64,000 nt of DNA. Origin: Ianthella basta. Lineage: Eukaryota; Porifera; Demospongiae; Verongiida; Ianthellidae. This document shows, in pieces, positions 54,701-64,000 of this stretch. How positions within the stretch are numbered: the stretch's first letter is position 1; the number at the start of each line of letters is the position of its first letter. The notes beneath the pieces are model-generated. The model saw only the letters and a list, made by a program, of their open reading frames with translations, searched no databases and was not told the origin of the DNA. The DNA is taken from assembly GCA_964019415.1 (NCBI GenBank), contig OZ025882.1, positions 2,830,427-2,894,426 on the forward strand. The letters are read 5' to 3'. A program made the translations under genes and the position numbers.

Positions 54701-56791
54701 TTCAGTTCAACTCCATCCTTTCATTCATGACGAATTTCTAACAGGGTTGGCATACCTTTCTGTGCATGGGCTTGCATGGTCATATGTTATGTGCACACCT
54801 CAGACCATCTATATACAGAGCCATCCACATGGTCACCCTCCCCTTTCCACATGTGACCAACCCACATGTCAGGCCACCTGAAATATCATGCTAGACCAAG
54901 CTCCTTGGCATCAGCTAGAGACAACCTTTAGATTGATGACTGCAATGTAGGCTGCTCTGCTTCAGCTGTACATACATCCACTGCTGCCTCAGTGTATGGC
55001 TAGGTGGTCCACCAGACTGCACCCTTTCAGTACACCATTATTTGACTTTCTACTCTCTGCTGGGATGTCAGAGTGGCACAGGGTTGGTACAAAGCGACAT
55101 AGGTAGCAGCAGGCATTTCTCATTATTTGAGAAGAGAACCACTTCTGCAAGAATCCTGCTAGTTGGGGCAGTGTCTGTGTTTCAACACTTTGACCCTAAA
55201 AAGGGATTGTATAGGAGTTAAGCCCCCCTCCCCCCTCCCTCTGGCTAGTAGGGCTTCCACTATCATGTGCTATGAATTCTACCTACTCTGTTCTCTTCAT
55301 ATCCTCAAACTGTGTTGAAATCTTCCCTAGTAAACATGGGGCTGGTGGGATGGCTTTGATCTAAACCTTGGGGTACTCATCCCACGGAAAGAAGTAGCCA
55401 GCCTTTTCTGGGCTGTTGAGTTGTTGCTGTAGGTGGGAAGCATGATTCTCAGCCACTTCCATGATTTACAAGCCTTAATTCCTTCCCAGTCATGAACCTC
55501 AGTGACATGTGGTGCTCATTTTTATAGAGTTCATTTAGCAGTTGCTTCATGTCATCAGTTGCAACCACCTGTCCCTCACGCAGAAGAGGGAAGGGTTTAC
55601 AGTGTCTAGTCACATCCTGCCACTTCCCAGTGCCACCATCTCCTGTTGGGCAATACTATTATTTGTGGAGTGCTGTTATAGTTAGAGTGATCACTATGTG
55701 AGAATATGCAGAAGAACATGGGCAGCAAACAGGGAGAGCAGTTATATAATTATATTTAATTAGACCTACTGGTACAGGCAACTCCACTTGTTTCAACTGA
55801 TAGTTCCCTCACTTTAGGACATGTATGGCACATTCGTCCTGCTGTAGGTCATCCCCCTCCAGAGGCCAGTACTGTCATGAACATGGAGCACAACCCACCC
55901 CACAGTGCAGTGCAAGGAGGACTGGTAATGGAGGCTAATCTTGCTTATGAACAACCTAGTGGTAAGTGACACAACAATTCCTCACAGTCATGTGGTAGCC
56001 AATGTATAGAAGATTTGAAGTTTTGATAGATTATGCTACAACTCCTAAATTGATCAAAGCATAATAGAAAGGAAAGATGTCAAGCATCATTTCATTTCTA
56101 GACAAAACTCTAATTGTACTTTTTTGTACACCTTAAACAGTACTTTCCACACCTGATTACTTGTCAACTTTGCTATCCTTGCATATATACCCTATCTATA
56201 ATTTATGCTGTAGGCCATTCGGAAGTAAACACAAATGTGAATATGCAGGCTAACCCATCCTATACTCCAATGGAAGATGGAGTGACACTGGAGCCAAACC
56301 CATGCTACTCAGCCATGCAAACAGTCTCTGTCTATGAGCCAATCAATGACAAAGGAAAAGGTTGGTACACAGCGATGTGTCTAGGCATTGATGAATGGGT
56401 AACTTTTGTCATGCAGACACTTCTAAATAAATTGTGGTTGGACATTCCTAGTAACATCCCTTAATCACTGCTATAACTCACAATTAAAGCTGAAAATCAA
56501 TCATGGTGGCATTAAAAGGAAAAACAACTAGTCAAAGTTCAGTTTGTATATTTCTGGCCAGTCATATAATTATGCTATTTGTACCTTCAACACATGATTA
56601 CTAGTCAATTTCACTGGCCTGCATGCCCTACTGTTCCTCTTTCAGAAGTAAACACAGTTGTGACTATGCAGGACAACCCATCTTATTTGCCAATGGAAGA
56701 TGGAGTGACACTGGAGCCAAACCCATGCTACTCAGCCATGCAAGCAAACACTGACAATGAGCTGATCAATGGTAAAGGAAAAGGTTGGTAG
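45691..56791 (+). CDS. Family R receptor-like gene, copy 4 (complete)
   Basis: Exons: 45691-45763 signal peptide; 48353-48796 D1a; 50882-50926 linker; 51173-51613 D1b; 53526-53744 stalk/TM; 55848-55961 tail A; 56214-56360 tail B; 56646-56791 tail C. Every junction is phase 1 and the sum is 1629 bases, 543 codons with stop. Predicted protein: signal peptide about 24 residues, D1a about 148, linker 15, D1b about 147, short stalk, one TM helix, basic stop-transfer, tail about 135 residues with five tyrosine motifs remaining. The most convincing intact member. Odd points: tail A has lost its first tyrosine, and the exon C acceptor has moved. A cell-surface recognition role is inferred from architecture. 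Confidence 0.75.
46261..46440. mobile_element. mariner-like miniature element with TA duplication
   Basis: Element 46263-46438 (176 bases) between TA pairs. Ends CAGCCAATTTCAGAATGGTT and, reverse-complemented, CAGTCGATTTCAGAACGGTT match in 17 of 20. Copy 2 has one TA at the same place (GCTCAATACAATGTG near 14000), a paralogous empty site. Confidence 0.8.
47340..47369 (+). repeat. G-run with quadruplex potential
   Basis: A stretch of G tracts of 3-10 bases with single T or A spacers within intron 1 of copy 4. It meets the four-tract quadruplex pattern and is absent from the same intron of copy 2. Confidence 0.6.
48353..48796 (+). CDS. Copy 4 exon: domain D1a
   Basis: A 444-base phase 1-1 exon, acceptor TCCTCAG, donor GTAAGT. 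Landmarks: CVPDDRVDDRYQYIAPNLTF, VYLQIWRPNGTDYSRV, DVVGFFMQEGGDGLRVAW. It is closer to copy 2 in the C-terminal half and to copy 1 near the start, which may reflect gene conversion between copies. Confidence 0.8.
49230..49920. repeat. Long-inverted-repeat element, copy 4
   Basis: Inner arms 49438-49545 and 49640-49745 are reverse complements with about 100 bases of spacer. Outer arms share CTAGATCTTCCCCCTAGCAT in one orientation near 49325 and its complement near 49850. About 690 bases, no coding frame. Confidence 0.65.
50073..50715. repeat. Tandem pair of ~345-bp repeats, copy 4
   Basis: Counterpart of 18275-18910, with units starting near 50073 and 50418. Preserved in both duplicated genes, with no conserved reading frame. 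Confidence 0.6.
50882..50926 (+). CDS. Copy 4 exon: Ser-rich linker
   Basis: A 45-base phase 1-1 microexon, acceptor CATACAG, donor GTAGGT. It encodes PHASSCSTPSSSGN preceded by a split codon. Confidence 0.7.
51173..51613 (+). CDS. Copy 4 exon: domain D1b
   Basis: A 441-base phase 1-1 exon, acceptor CCTGCAG, donor GTGAGT. Reads DCLGAFGDFNFVSCGKV, QYIIPELNFSCNGIVTEWKV, LQIWHSVGAEEYSRV, DMVGFYVPDGQLRLHT. One residue shorter than copy 1. Intact. Confidence 0.8.
51614..53016 (+). other. Intron after D1b, copy 4
   Basis: No exon. ACTTATAATT at 51680-51689 is the empty target of the Penelope-like element present in copy 2. 51655-51750 is a partial echo of the D1b exon end (GGGACCATCTCCAT, CATCTCAGTTGTGTTTGG), also seen at 21020 in copy 2. 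Confidence 0.55.
53017..53407. mobile_element. Second Penelope-like terminal element, copy 4
   Basis: Element 53024-53400 between TCAGTTC repeats. Same position as in copies 2 and 3. Left arm on the minus strand has CCTGAAGAAGGCCAGAGCAG; right arm has CTGAACATGGCCAGAGCAG then TTGGCTGAAAC. Confidence 0.65.
53526..53744 (+). CDS. Copy 4 exon: stalk plus transmembrane helix
   Basis: A 219-base phase 1-1 exon nearly identical to copy 2: VPDVTSVISLTSTAPLSL, then the GAPSGSGS stalk, TM (IVGAVVAVVVILIVVSVIVA), and RRVNRREKK. The TM-end Trp of other copies is Arg here. Confidence 0.8.
53745..55847 (+). other. Intron between TM exon and tail A, copy 4
   Basis: No exon. Collinear with the intron of copy 3 and, for its first half, copy 2. 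Small frames here are not conserved. Confidence 0.5.
55848..55961 (+). CDS. Copy 4 tail exon A (first tyrosine lost)
   Basis: A 114-base phase 1-1 exon with intact splice sites. Where other copies read NPSY, this reads NPPH, and the second motif is NLAYEQ rather than NPAYEQ. The module is open but both NPxY motifs are altered, unlike tail B and C of the same gene. Confidence 0.7.
56214..56360 (+). CDS. Copy 4 tail exon B
   Basis: A 147-base phase 1-1 exon after ATGCTGTAG with donor GTTGGT. Full motif set: NPSYTPM, NPCYSAM, SVYEPI. The frame stays open to 56464 if the donor is ignored, so an alternative C-terminus ending SNIP, as in copy 2, is possible. Confidence 0.7.
56646..56791 (+). CDS. 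Copy 4 terminal tail exon C with shifted acceptor
   Basis: The TGTAG acceptor used by copies 2 and 3 is missing here because a few bases are deleted. The next AG, CTCTTTCAG ending at 56645, keeps phase 1 and removes about five codons. The exon then reads VVTMQDNPSYLPM and NPCYSAM and ends KGW-stop (TAG 56789-56791). Confidence 0.6.
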
Positions 56792-59700
56792 ACCATGATA
56801 TAGGCATTAATGAATTGCGTCTTGCTCTGCACTGGTATGTAGTTTATCATGCAGACACTAGCTGCAGCTGCAACCTAAGGGTACAGGGAATGCTACAGAA
56901 GTGAATGATCTATGTGCTATGTGTCAGTGTGTATATATGTTTAGAAGGTAAAACTGAGATGCTGTAGTTGTGCAATTATGTTTTGCATAAATGCAACCAT
57001 TGAACAGTACAGAGGGAACATGTACATAATCATTGGTCTGCTTGTGACAATTTGTGTTTTGGTGAAGTTGAAGAAACCCAATCATATTATGTAGCTGCGT
57101 TAGCTGATTCATCAGTGTAATGGTGTGGTAGTATTGTATATAAAGATATGTATATGCCCCTCCCACATTATGCACACAGATTGATAGGATTGTGAACATT
57201 CTCCGTAATTTGAGCTTGTTTAAATTGATCTGTATCCAATGTATTTATACTTTGTTATGCTGTCATGTACAAAATGATGCTTGTTATATACCTTTTCTGC
57301 AGCCCCATGTATTGACGACTATTATTATATCTGATGAATTCATGAAACTCCTGCATGTAGTCTGTATACACAAACTCTGTAGCCTTGTTATAGCTAAGCG
57401 CAATTAATTTTGCAGTACCAACATGTCTTATGATCCATGAAATATTCTGCATGTTGTAGAAGTAGATATTTGGTGTCCTGCAGCTGTTCTGAAGCTAGCT
57501 TGAGTGTTAAGTATGTGCAAGCTGAAAAGGACTGAATGTGTAAATGATGTTCCCTCCAACCAGTACAAGAGGCTGCATGGGCTAAATGGCATACTATTTG
57601 ATGGCATCATTTGTAAAAGAAACTTATGTTCATTAGCATTCTATAAGCACATTGCAATTGACTGCTCTCCAGGTGGACAATGCAGAGTATCCATGACCAT
57701 TATCTGGTCCCAGTTGAGTGACACTGGCTGGATACAGGGCCAATATTGTTTGCACAGGCATACGTAAACCTCTGTCACCCACATACGCACATGCACATAG
57801 CTATACTCACAATGTGTGTGCAATGGAAATGATCAGATCTAGAAACTGTCATATTCAGCCAGCAAGGCATTATAATACGTACTTCTGCCAAGCAAGCTTT
57901 CTGGGGCTATAGATTGCTTCAAAGTGGTGAGAGGGCTTTCAGCAGCCCAGAACAATGACAGCCAAAGTATCTACATAAGAAAACAAGATTAAAATACCCA
58001 CCTGCGGGCTGCTGGAGCAACTGTTACAGCAATCTACTGCTTAAGTGCACAATGCTCGGGAGACCCAACTTGAGGAATGCAGAGTGCATGGCCATGTAGT
58101 ACATTGTAGTTGCACCGGAAAGCCAGGTAACAAAGAAAGACGAAGTGGTACTTGCGGGCCTGCAGTAGTGATAGTGCATTCATAGCAATATATAATACAT
58201 TTAATTGCTTGCCCAAAGTCAGGAGGAGGTCATTTGTAATTCCCAACCGTTGGACGTACAGGAAGTCACAATTTTGTTACGTAAAGCATATGGTATGCCT
58301 AGTAATGCTATACAGATGTTTGGGCATTTTTCATTGTTGACTGCTGAATGTAAGTTTGCTACATATGAATTGTGTTATGTCAAGCAGTCTCCATACCAAG
58401 GCAAGAGCTATGGCTCCTTCCCACTGGTCGTTATACATAACTGCACACTTGGATGGTGCTAAGAAATGGATTCACAATGAATTGCCATCCTTTTTCCAAC
58501 AACATTTAAGAAGAACTCTGTGATCGAGTGTAAGTCCCAAGTTTGAGCCCAATTGTCATGGCTAATGTTTCGCCTGTCACCTCCTTTCCTTGAGCTGAGG
58601 TGTTTGATATCACTACTTTAACATTAAGGATATCAGCATTGCGTCAAATTCACATGCAGAGAGGTTCCACAGTAGGCCTGCTTTCTTTATGTATTCTGCA
58701 TATGCCATGCATGTTATATGATCACAGCAAAAGTACATACCAGTACAGTGAATCCTTGGTTGTCCAAACCTTGAGTAACCTAATCCTCTCTATTATCAGG
58801 AACATGAAATTACTGTAAATGTTATAGGTGGCTTGCATAATAATCATGTCTGTGCATGTGATAGTCCATGTTTTACAATGGTCAGCAAAGGAGGAGAGTT
58901 GACAGCAGAGAACCTACTAATTGCTAAGAAAGTGAATGCTGTATAATTATGTATGAGGGTGTACATGTACATACATATTATATATGTTTACAAAAACTTG
59001 TATTTTATTTACATTGTATCTGTATTTTTCACTTATCTGAATGAAATTTCAGGACAATAGACCGCTGGGGTTCAGATAACTGAGGATTCACTAGTACGGT
59101 AGTGTGCTTGTTTGTGCTTGCAATTGGAAATATGCAAGCTGAAACTATAGCCTTTCCACTGTGCCTCTGCCCATCATTCAATTCTATACCAGTACAATGT
59201 CAAGCTCTGTCAGTCACTAGGTAGACAGATGTTTGGATGCTATAAGGTTTTCGAAGGCACAAGTTAGTCACAGAAGGTGCATTGTACAGAGAGTGCATAA
59301 TTTTACAGCTGTTCACAGCAGCATAATTTATAGTGCAACGCACCTCAGTTGTAGACTGTATGTAAGCTTTTGCTTAGACCTACCTGCAGAAGGAGTATGC
59401 AGTCTCGTGTAGATAGGCAACTTCCTGTGTGTGGTGCCATACGTGGCCTAAGACCTTATCTCGAATGCAGGTGTGCGGGAGTGCATGTGGTCTAGTTCAA
59501 TTCATTGTGGCTCAGAGCACCCTATGGACTAATATGGATGCATCCTGGTGGCTGGCCAGTTGTTTGCTCCTGTTTATGAGGGAATGAAGAAGACTCTGTG
59601 ACAAGAAAGCAGCATGACTGACACAAGTTAATATGTGCCTACATATGTTGTATGACAGTACTTAGCTACCAACTGAACATGGTGCTCACAATGAAAAAAC

Positions 59701-61341
59701 TTAGCAAGTAGTGGCGCTGGCAATGTAAAATACAATTAATACCTATATTAATACTGGCTAGTTGGAATTACAATTGTAGCATCATGAATAATACAGGCTA
59801 TAAGATGCACTCGTTAGCATAGTTAGCTACCTATTGTGAACTAGTGCTGGTATGATCAATGCATGCAATATTAATGTTATAATATTATGAGGACCAACTT
59901 GCATGGCTTCTTATGTATCAAATGTGTACAGATTTGAGGTTGAACCTTGTTACCAACTTACTCTATACAGCACTGTCAATGTACTAGCACATTATTTTAG
60001 CAAGGCATCATTTGCCATAAACATAGCTTTGGTAATATGCTGTAGTTGAATTCAATATACATACAGGAACAGCTCACTTCTTCACATCCAGTACATACGT
60101 AGGAAGCTGAATCATGATCAGCAACAGTAAGCATCCCATTGCACGAGAGCCACAATTTCCGTTTACATGAATATGGGCTGCACACATGGGTATGGTTATT
60201 GAACACATCACCATTCATGTGTGCAAAGTTACCATGTCAACAATACAGTAGGCAATGGGTAGCTATAGGAACCACCAGAAAGTACCTTCTTGTGGAGAAC
60301 AGTCAGAACTGAAGCATTGAACTATACAGCAACCACAATGTATATGGAATTGAGTGAGAGCAACAGGCCTAGGGTTAGCATGTGCATTTCATTGTACCTT
60401 TCATCCTTCTTTGCACGTCCTATTGTAGAACAGAGTGATTAAGGCAAACTATACAGTCAATGCCTGCCCAAACCAATTGGCAACACTTAAACTGTAATAT
60501 GCATGACTCCACGTGCCAAGCCTTCAAGGGTCACTTCACAGCGTACTGTGTGCAATGGACCAGGTGGTAAAGAGACCTCATTATAGTCACAGCATTACAG
60601 TATGTACGTAACTCTCAGTCTAATTGGATTCCTTGTATGCATGTGCAAAGTCAGAGGGCAACTTGAAATGAACATCACGCTGAGAGTAGCAGATGTTATG
60701 TTCACTCAAAGAATAAAAACATGCAAATGAGCAAGATCATCCTAAGTTAAGCACAGAGTATTAATACAAATTCATGGCTGCTGCAGAACAATCTGTGTAC
60801 ATGTTCAATGACTTGTCATTCTTGTAACTAAACAGTGTTTTGCTGGTTTTCTTTATTATTATATGGTTATTTCAACATGGATCTGTGTATTGTCACTAGA
60901 AATATGCAGGGGGGTGGGGATGTACACAGATACCATGTGTGTTGTTACACTAAGGAAAATTCGTTTTAATAATCACCGTTATTCAGGTTAGTTTTTAAGA
61001 GGGATCACTGTTCGGGGCCGGGATTGCTGCATGGTGTCTCTAGTCATACGTACCTTAAAATGGACTGCAGGTTATATTCTTGTACTAAGTCTTAGAATGT
61101 ACCTAACAAGGGACTGATCATAATGGGAACAGGATGATACATTCTTCAAGGCTGACTGCATACCCATGCAGGGGCCTTCCTTCCTTTATGGTATCAATGG
61201 AATGAAAGAAAACTTGACATGTACACTATTCAGTAAAAGTTTCTTACATGTTCTGAAAACGTAAAGAATCCATTTAGATAGAATTGCTATAATTATGGAC
61301 TTACCAATTCCCCCTTACCAATCTTTCATTTGCTACCCAGG
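56792..61341 (+). other. Intergenic stretch between copies 4 and 5
   Basis: No gene seen. 56800-59880 parallels the stretch after copy 2 and the pre-family-G part of copy 3, but stops near 59880 before any family G exon. 60110-60330 matches 11480-11720. The remainder to 61341 is unique. Confidence 0.5.
58744..59096. mobile_element. pogo/Tigger-like miniature element, copy 4
   Basis: Element 58746-59094 between TA pairs, ends CAGTGAATCC and GGATTCACTA. Same position as 26292-26645 relative to the surrounding duplicated block, so it predates duplication of copies 2 and 4. Confidence 0.65.
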
Positions 61342-61396
61342 ATGGCTGTGGTGTGGCTGGTTGTGTGGATCCTGAAGGCAGCTCTGGCACAAGGAG
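61342..61396 (+). CDS. Copy 5 exon 1: signal peptide
   Basis: ATG at 61342; MAVVWLVVWILKAALAQG, a clean hydrophobic leader with an ALA-Q cleavage motif. Donor GTAATT. CCCAG just upstream could also be an acceptor from a 5' UTR exon. Confidence 0.65.
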
Positions 61397-63668
61397 GTAA
61401 TTGGCAAGCTACTGTCATGGGTGTGCATATTTTGGAGATAGCCTTCTCTTTACTGAAAGATGCTGACAGGTAGATTATAAACTACCAATCAAACTACTTC
61501 AGTTATGAAACATCTTTTTGGATCCATTGGAGGGGAGTGGCACCCTATTAGCTCTATAACGTACTGAAATTAAAGTTGTATGCACAGAAAGTGTGTGTTT
61601 TCAGATAGTATATTACTGGTTAACTATGGTTGGACCCTTTTATCTATGGTTGGACTATGATTGTATCATCAGTGGCATTACAGTTCCTTCACTGTCTCCA
61701 AGTATCTTTGTTGTTACCCCATCAGGGAAAGTAGGTAGAAACACATATCTCAACTAGACCTTCTAAATAGAACGCATGTCCCATCCTGCAGCCTCACCCG
61801 ACCTGCTGCTCACTGCTGCTATGGAATCGTTTACCCCAACTATCGGTGGCACCCGTTCCACTTTCAGTTCATCCCCTCAGTCAGTTGGTAAGTATGATGA
61901 TGTGATTGTACAAATGTACCATGTATTATGCGGGGTATTGTGCAGCACATGGCTATATTATTTCTATTCACTGTGTGCCGCACATGCAACGCATACAAGT
62001 AGTTGTGTTACAACAAACTCTGCATGCGCTTGATTTGCATGGAAATTACGTTACACTTGCAAGTGTATTCATAGCCTGTTTTCTTAGCTTAATCACCCTG
62101 TGCAAGAGGATATAATGTTTTGCATTTTAGACTGATACATGTCAAGTCATAGGGTCTGAGGAACAGATTGAACCACAATAATATTACATACACTCAATGC
62201 CTTGCTGCATTAACACATGCACGCATGCCTATGATTCCATGAATAAGAAAGCTGCCACCGCCCTAAGACTCTAGCTGCCCACTCTCAGAATATTCAAACT
62301 ATAACTGTTACAAATAGTGTATTTTCAGTCTACTGTATAGTCTCGTATAGCCATTCTCTTTCCACAGCTTCTACTTTGCACTAAACTCCTCTGTGGGGAG
62401 TCATAGTGCAATATATAGTGGAAGTGTAGGATAGATTTAGTCAGGTGAGATTAGGTACATCATAATATCATGTATGTTGGGGCTCATTCATTTTAAATTC
62501 CTACACATTCACAAAACAGCCCAATGCCCTTCCCAATAGAACCATGTGCTCCCACCTGTGCCAATGCCAGTGCTACTGCAGCTAGATCTGTTTCCAATAA
62601 GTATGGTAAGCTAACTGTCTGGTTCAGCTGTGCTTTTGCCTTTTGTATTAGAAATTCTAAGAATGTACTTACTAAGTAAGTGCAAATTGTTCTGAGCATA
62701 ATTTGTGTGTACCTGTTATACATACCTATAAATTGGCATTTAGTTCATAGGTTTAACGAGATATGGTTATGAAGTGATGGCCTAGAATTATCACTGTATG
62801 TCAGTCAGTTTGCCAAATTGATAAATAGTAACAGTTATGGGGTTAACGTTGGACTGCATACTGTATCTTTGTACCTCTCCTTGCAGGTTGCCTGCGTACA
62901 TTTGCTGACTTCACATTTGTCAATGGTAGCAGAGCAAACGATAGCACTCAATACATCATACCACAACTTAACTTCTCCTGTAATGGCACTGTGACTCAGT
63001 GGAAGGTAGGACTGCAGAGTGGTAGAAATTATCTACTGGATCTTTACCTTCAGACAGGGGCGTAGGAACACTTTCAAAACTAAGGGGGCCAAACATACAG
63101 AGCGGCAGGATATTATATTCATATTTAGGTCACGGGTCGATTGCGCAATCCGTAAAATGGCTTCCAGATGCAAGTCTCTAACCAGAAACTTAAACAACAG
63201 GTTTTGTTGAATGTAGCTTCGAACGAAAATGCTGTGGACTCACTCTGTATACTTTTGAGAGATGGCCTGAGTACTTGCTAGCCAAATTATAGATTACAGA
63301 AGTGAGACAAGACTAAAAATCTATGGGGGCCAGGTCCCCCTCTTTTGAAATCTGGGGGGGGCCATGGCCCCCCTGGCCCCCATGGTTCCTACGCCTATGC
63401 CTTCAGATATGGCGCTCAGCAGCCCCAGGACAATACACCTTGGTCAATGACACAACCTATACCAAAACAGCTAATGAGAGGATAGCTACCGTTCCAGTGT
63501 CCATGTCAGTGATGGCAGGAGACATGGTTGGGTTCTATGGCCTGTGGCGACTTCATTTTACATCTGATGCTAGCTTTACCATGTATTTGGCTACAGGTAC
63601 TACCACCTCACTACTGCGTCCTCTTCGCTCTGTTGTGAGATTATCTCCATACATCTCAATTGTGTTCA
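61342..63668 (+). CDS. Family R copy 5, diverged single-D1 member (continues past window)
   Basis: Exons: 61342-61396 signal peptide, 61792-61887 Ser/Thr stretch, 62540-62605 Cys/Ala/Ser linker, 62887-63668 D1 domain interrupted by a transposon. Phase 1 throughout. No D1a lies between signal peptide and linker, so this subfamily has one D1 or acquires more downstream. The D1 exon minus the insertion and one target copy is 429 bases, divisible by three, so the ancestral exon was open. With the insertion in place the exon has stops; as seen here it is disrupted. Confidence 0.6.
61792..61887 (+). CDS. Copy 5 exon 2: Ser/Thr segment
   Basis: A 96-base phase 1-1 exon, acceptor CCTGCAG, donor GTAAGT, encoding SPDLLLTAAMESFTPTIGG then TRSTFSSSPQSV. 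No counterpart was found in copies 1-4. Confidence 0.55.
62540..62605 (+). CDS. Copy 5 exon 3: linker
   Basis: A 66-base phase 1-1 exon after CCCAATAG, donor GTAAGC. It reads EPCAPTCANASATAARSVSN, related in position and composition to the 45-base linkers of other copies. An earlier AG (CAAAACAG) is rejected because TAG follows in frame. Confidence 0.5.
62887..63668 (+). pseudogene. Copy 5 D1 exon split by a hAT-like insertion
   Basis: Acceptor TTGCAG at 62886, donor GTAAGT at 63669. Before the insertion: GCLRTFADFTFVN, QYIIPQLNFSCNGTVTQWKV, LLDLYLQ. After it: IWRSAAPGQYTLV, DMVGFYGLWRLHFT, LSPYISIVF. The insertion (63055-63399) breaks the domain within the conserved LQIWR motif. Confidence 0.75.
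63047..63407. mobile_element. hAT-like miniature element with 8-bp target duplication
   Basis: Element 63055-63399 (345 bases) between CCTTCAGA at 63047-63054 and 63400-63407. Ends CAGGGGCGTAGGAAC and, reverse-complemented, CATAGGCGTAGGAAC. CAGGGGCG-type termini and 8-bp duplications are features of the hAT superfamily. It has no transposase. Confidence 0.85.
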
Positions 63669-64000
63669 GTAAGTCAATATTCAACTACTACCCAAAGTGC
63701 GCACATTCCTAAGTGTACATCACCAAGTCTATGCACACTAATGTATACCCAGTCTTCATACAGAGTTTCTAGTGAAAGAATTGTAGCCCCATGATTGTAT
63801 GATAAATATTTTGTTTAGACCATTTTTTGTATAATAACACCGACCTGTGTATAATAATCATTGTGCTTTACACATCTGCTTGTGCTCTGAAACTTCAAAG
63901 TCAAGTGGAGACAGTAAGAGCCAGTTGGATTTCTAGAAATATGTGACTGTACAATCCAAACTCAACATGCGGGCTTACCATTTGACAGCAAAAGTTCAAG

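Noticed and set aside
62518-62605. Earlier acceptor (CAAAACAG) for the copy 5 linker exon
   Set aside because: It places an in-frame TAG after five codons; the CCCAATAG acceptor gives an open phase 1-1 exon.

Overview
The window looks like nuclear DNA of an early-branching animal, most likely a demosponge. Evidence: AT-rich sequence with short coding islands separated by GT-AG introns; nearly all internal exons begin and end in phase 1; EGF repeats sit one per exon; an IgGFc-binding-type domain end, a Penelope-like retroelement and several miniature DNA transposons are present. No prokaryotic gene organisation, rRNA, convincing tRNA or CRISPR array is visible. The species cannot be named from the sequence.

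The main content is a head-to-tail array of one gene family on the + strand, called family R here. The intact plan is: signal-peptide exon, extracellular domain D1a, a short Ser/Pro linker exon, extracellular domain D1b, a Ser/Thr stalk plus transmembrane (TM) exon, and two or three tail exons (A, B, C), most with two NPxY-type tyrosines. All junctions are phase 1, so exons can be skipped or shuffled in frame. Copy 1 (168-7377) lacks its first exon, which lies left of the window. Copy 2 (13366-24578) has a normal D1a, but its D1b exon carries an internal deletion and a Penelope-like element sits just after it. Copy 3 (36977-41817) is a pseudogene. Copy 4 (45691-56791) is complete; its exons sum to 1629 bases, 542 codons plus stop. 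Copy 5 (61342 to beyond the last D1 exon at 63668) belongs to a diverged subfamily with a single D1; its D1 exon is split by a hAT-type miniature element.

Behind copies 1, 2 and 3 lies a second small family, called family G: the C-terminal end of an IgGFc-binding-type domain, a Ser/Thr linker, a TM segment and a tail ending NPAYEPVYL. All three copies are damaged (9400-9949, 26984-27862, 43641-44492). Between copies 2 and 3 is an unrelated secreted EGF-repeat gene (29283-32242, possibly ending at 32601), with a partial duplicate of its first exon at 28066-28210.

Family R and family G proteins would be type I cell-surface proteins with tyrosine-bearing tails, so an adhesion, self-recognition or immune-receptor cluster is a reasonable hypothesis. 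It rests on architecture and copy-number turnover, not on proven homology. Mobile elements are numerous and several can be defined by comparing paralogous copies: two Penelope-like families with hammerhead-ribozyme-like cores, a non-LTR RT fragment, long-inverted-repeat elements, and mariner-, pogo- and hAT-like miniature elements. A 1.2 kb hairpin-bounded insertion in copy 3 carries a CpG-rich exon-like ORF and a long CA repeat.
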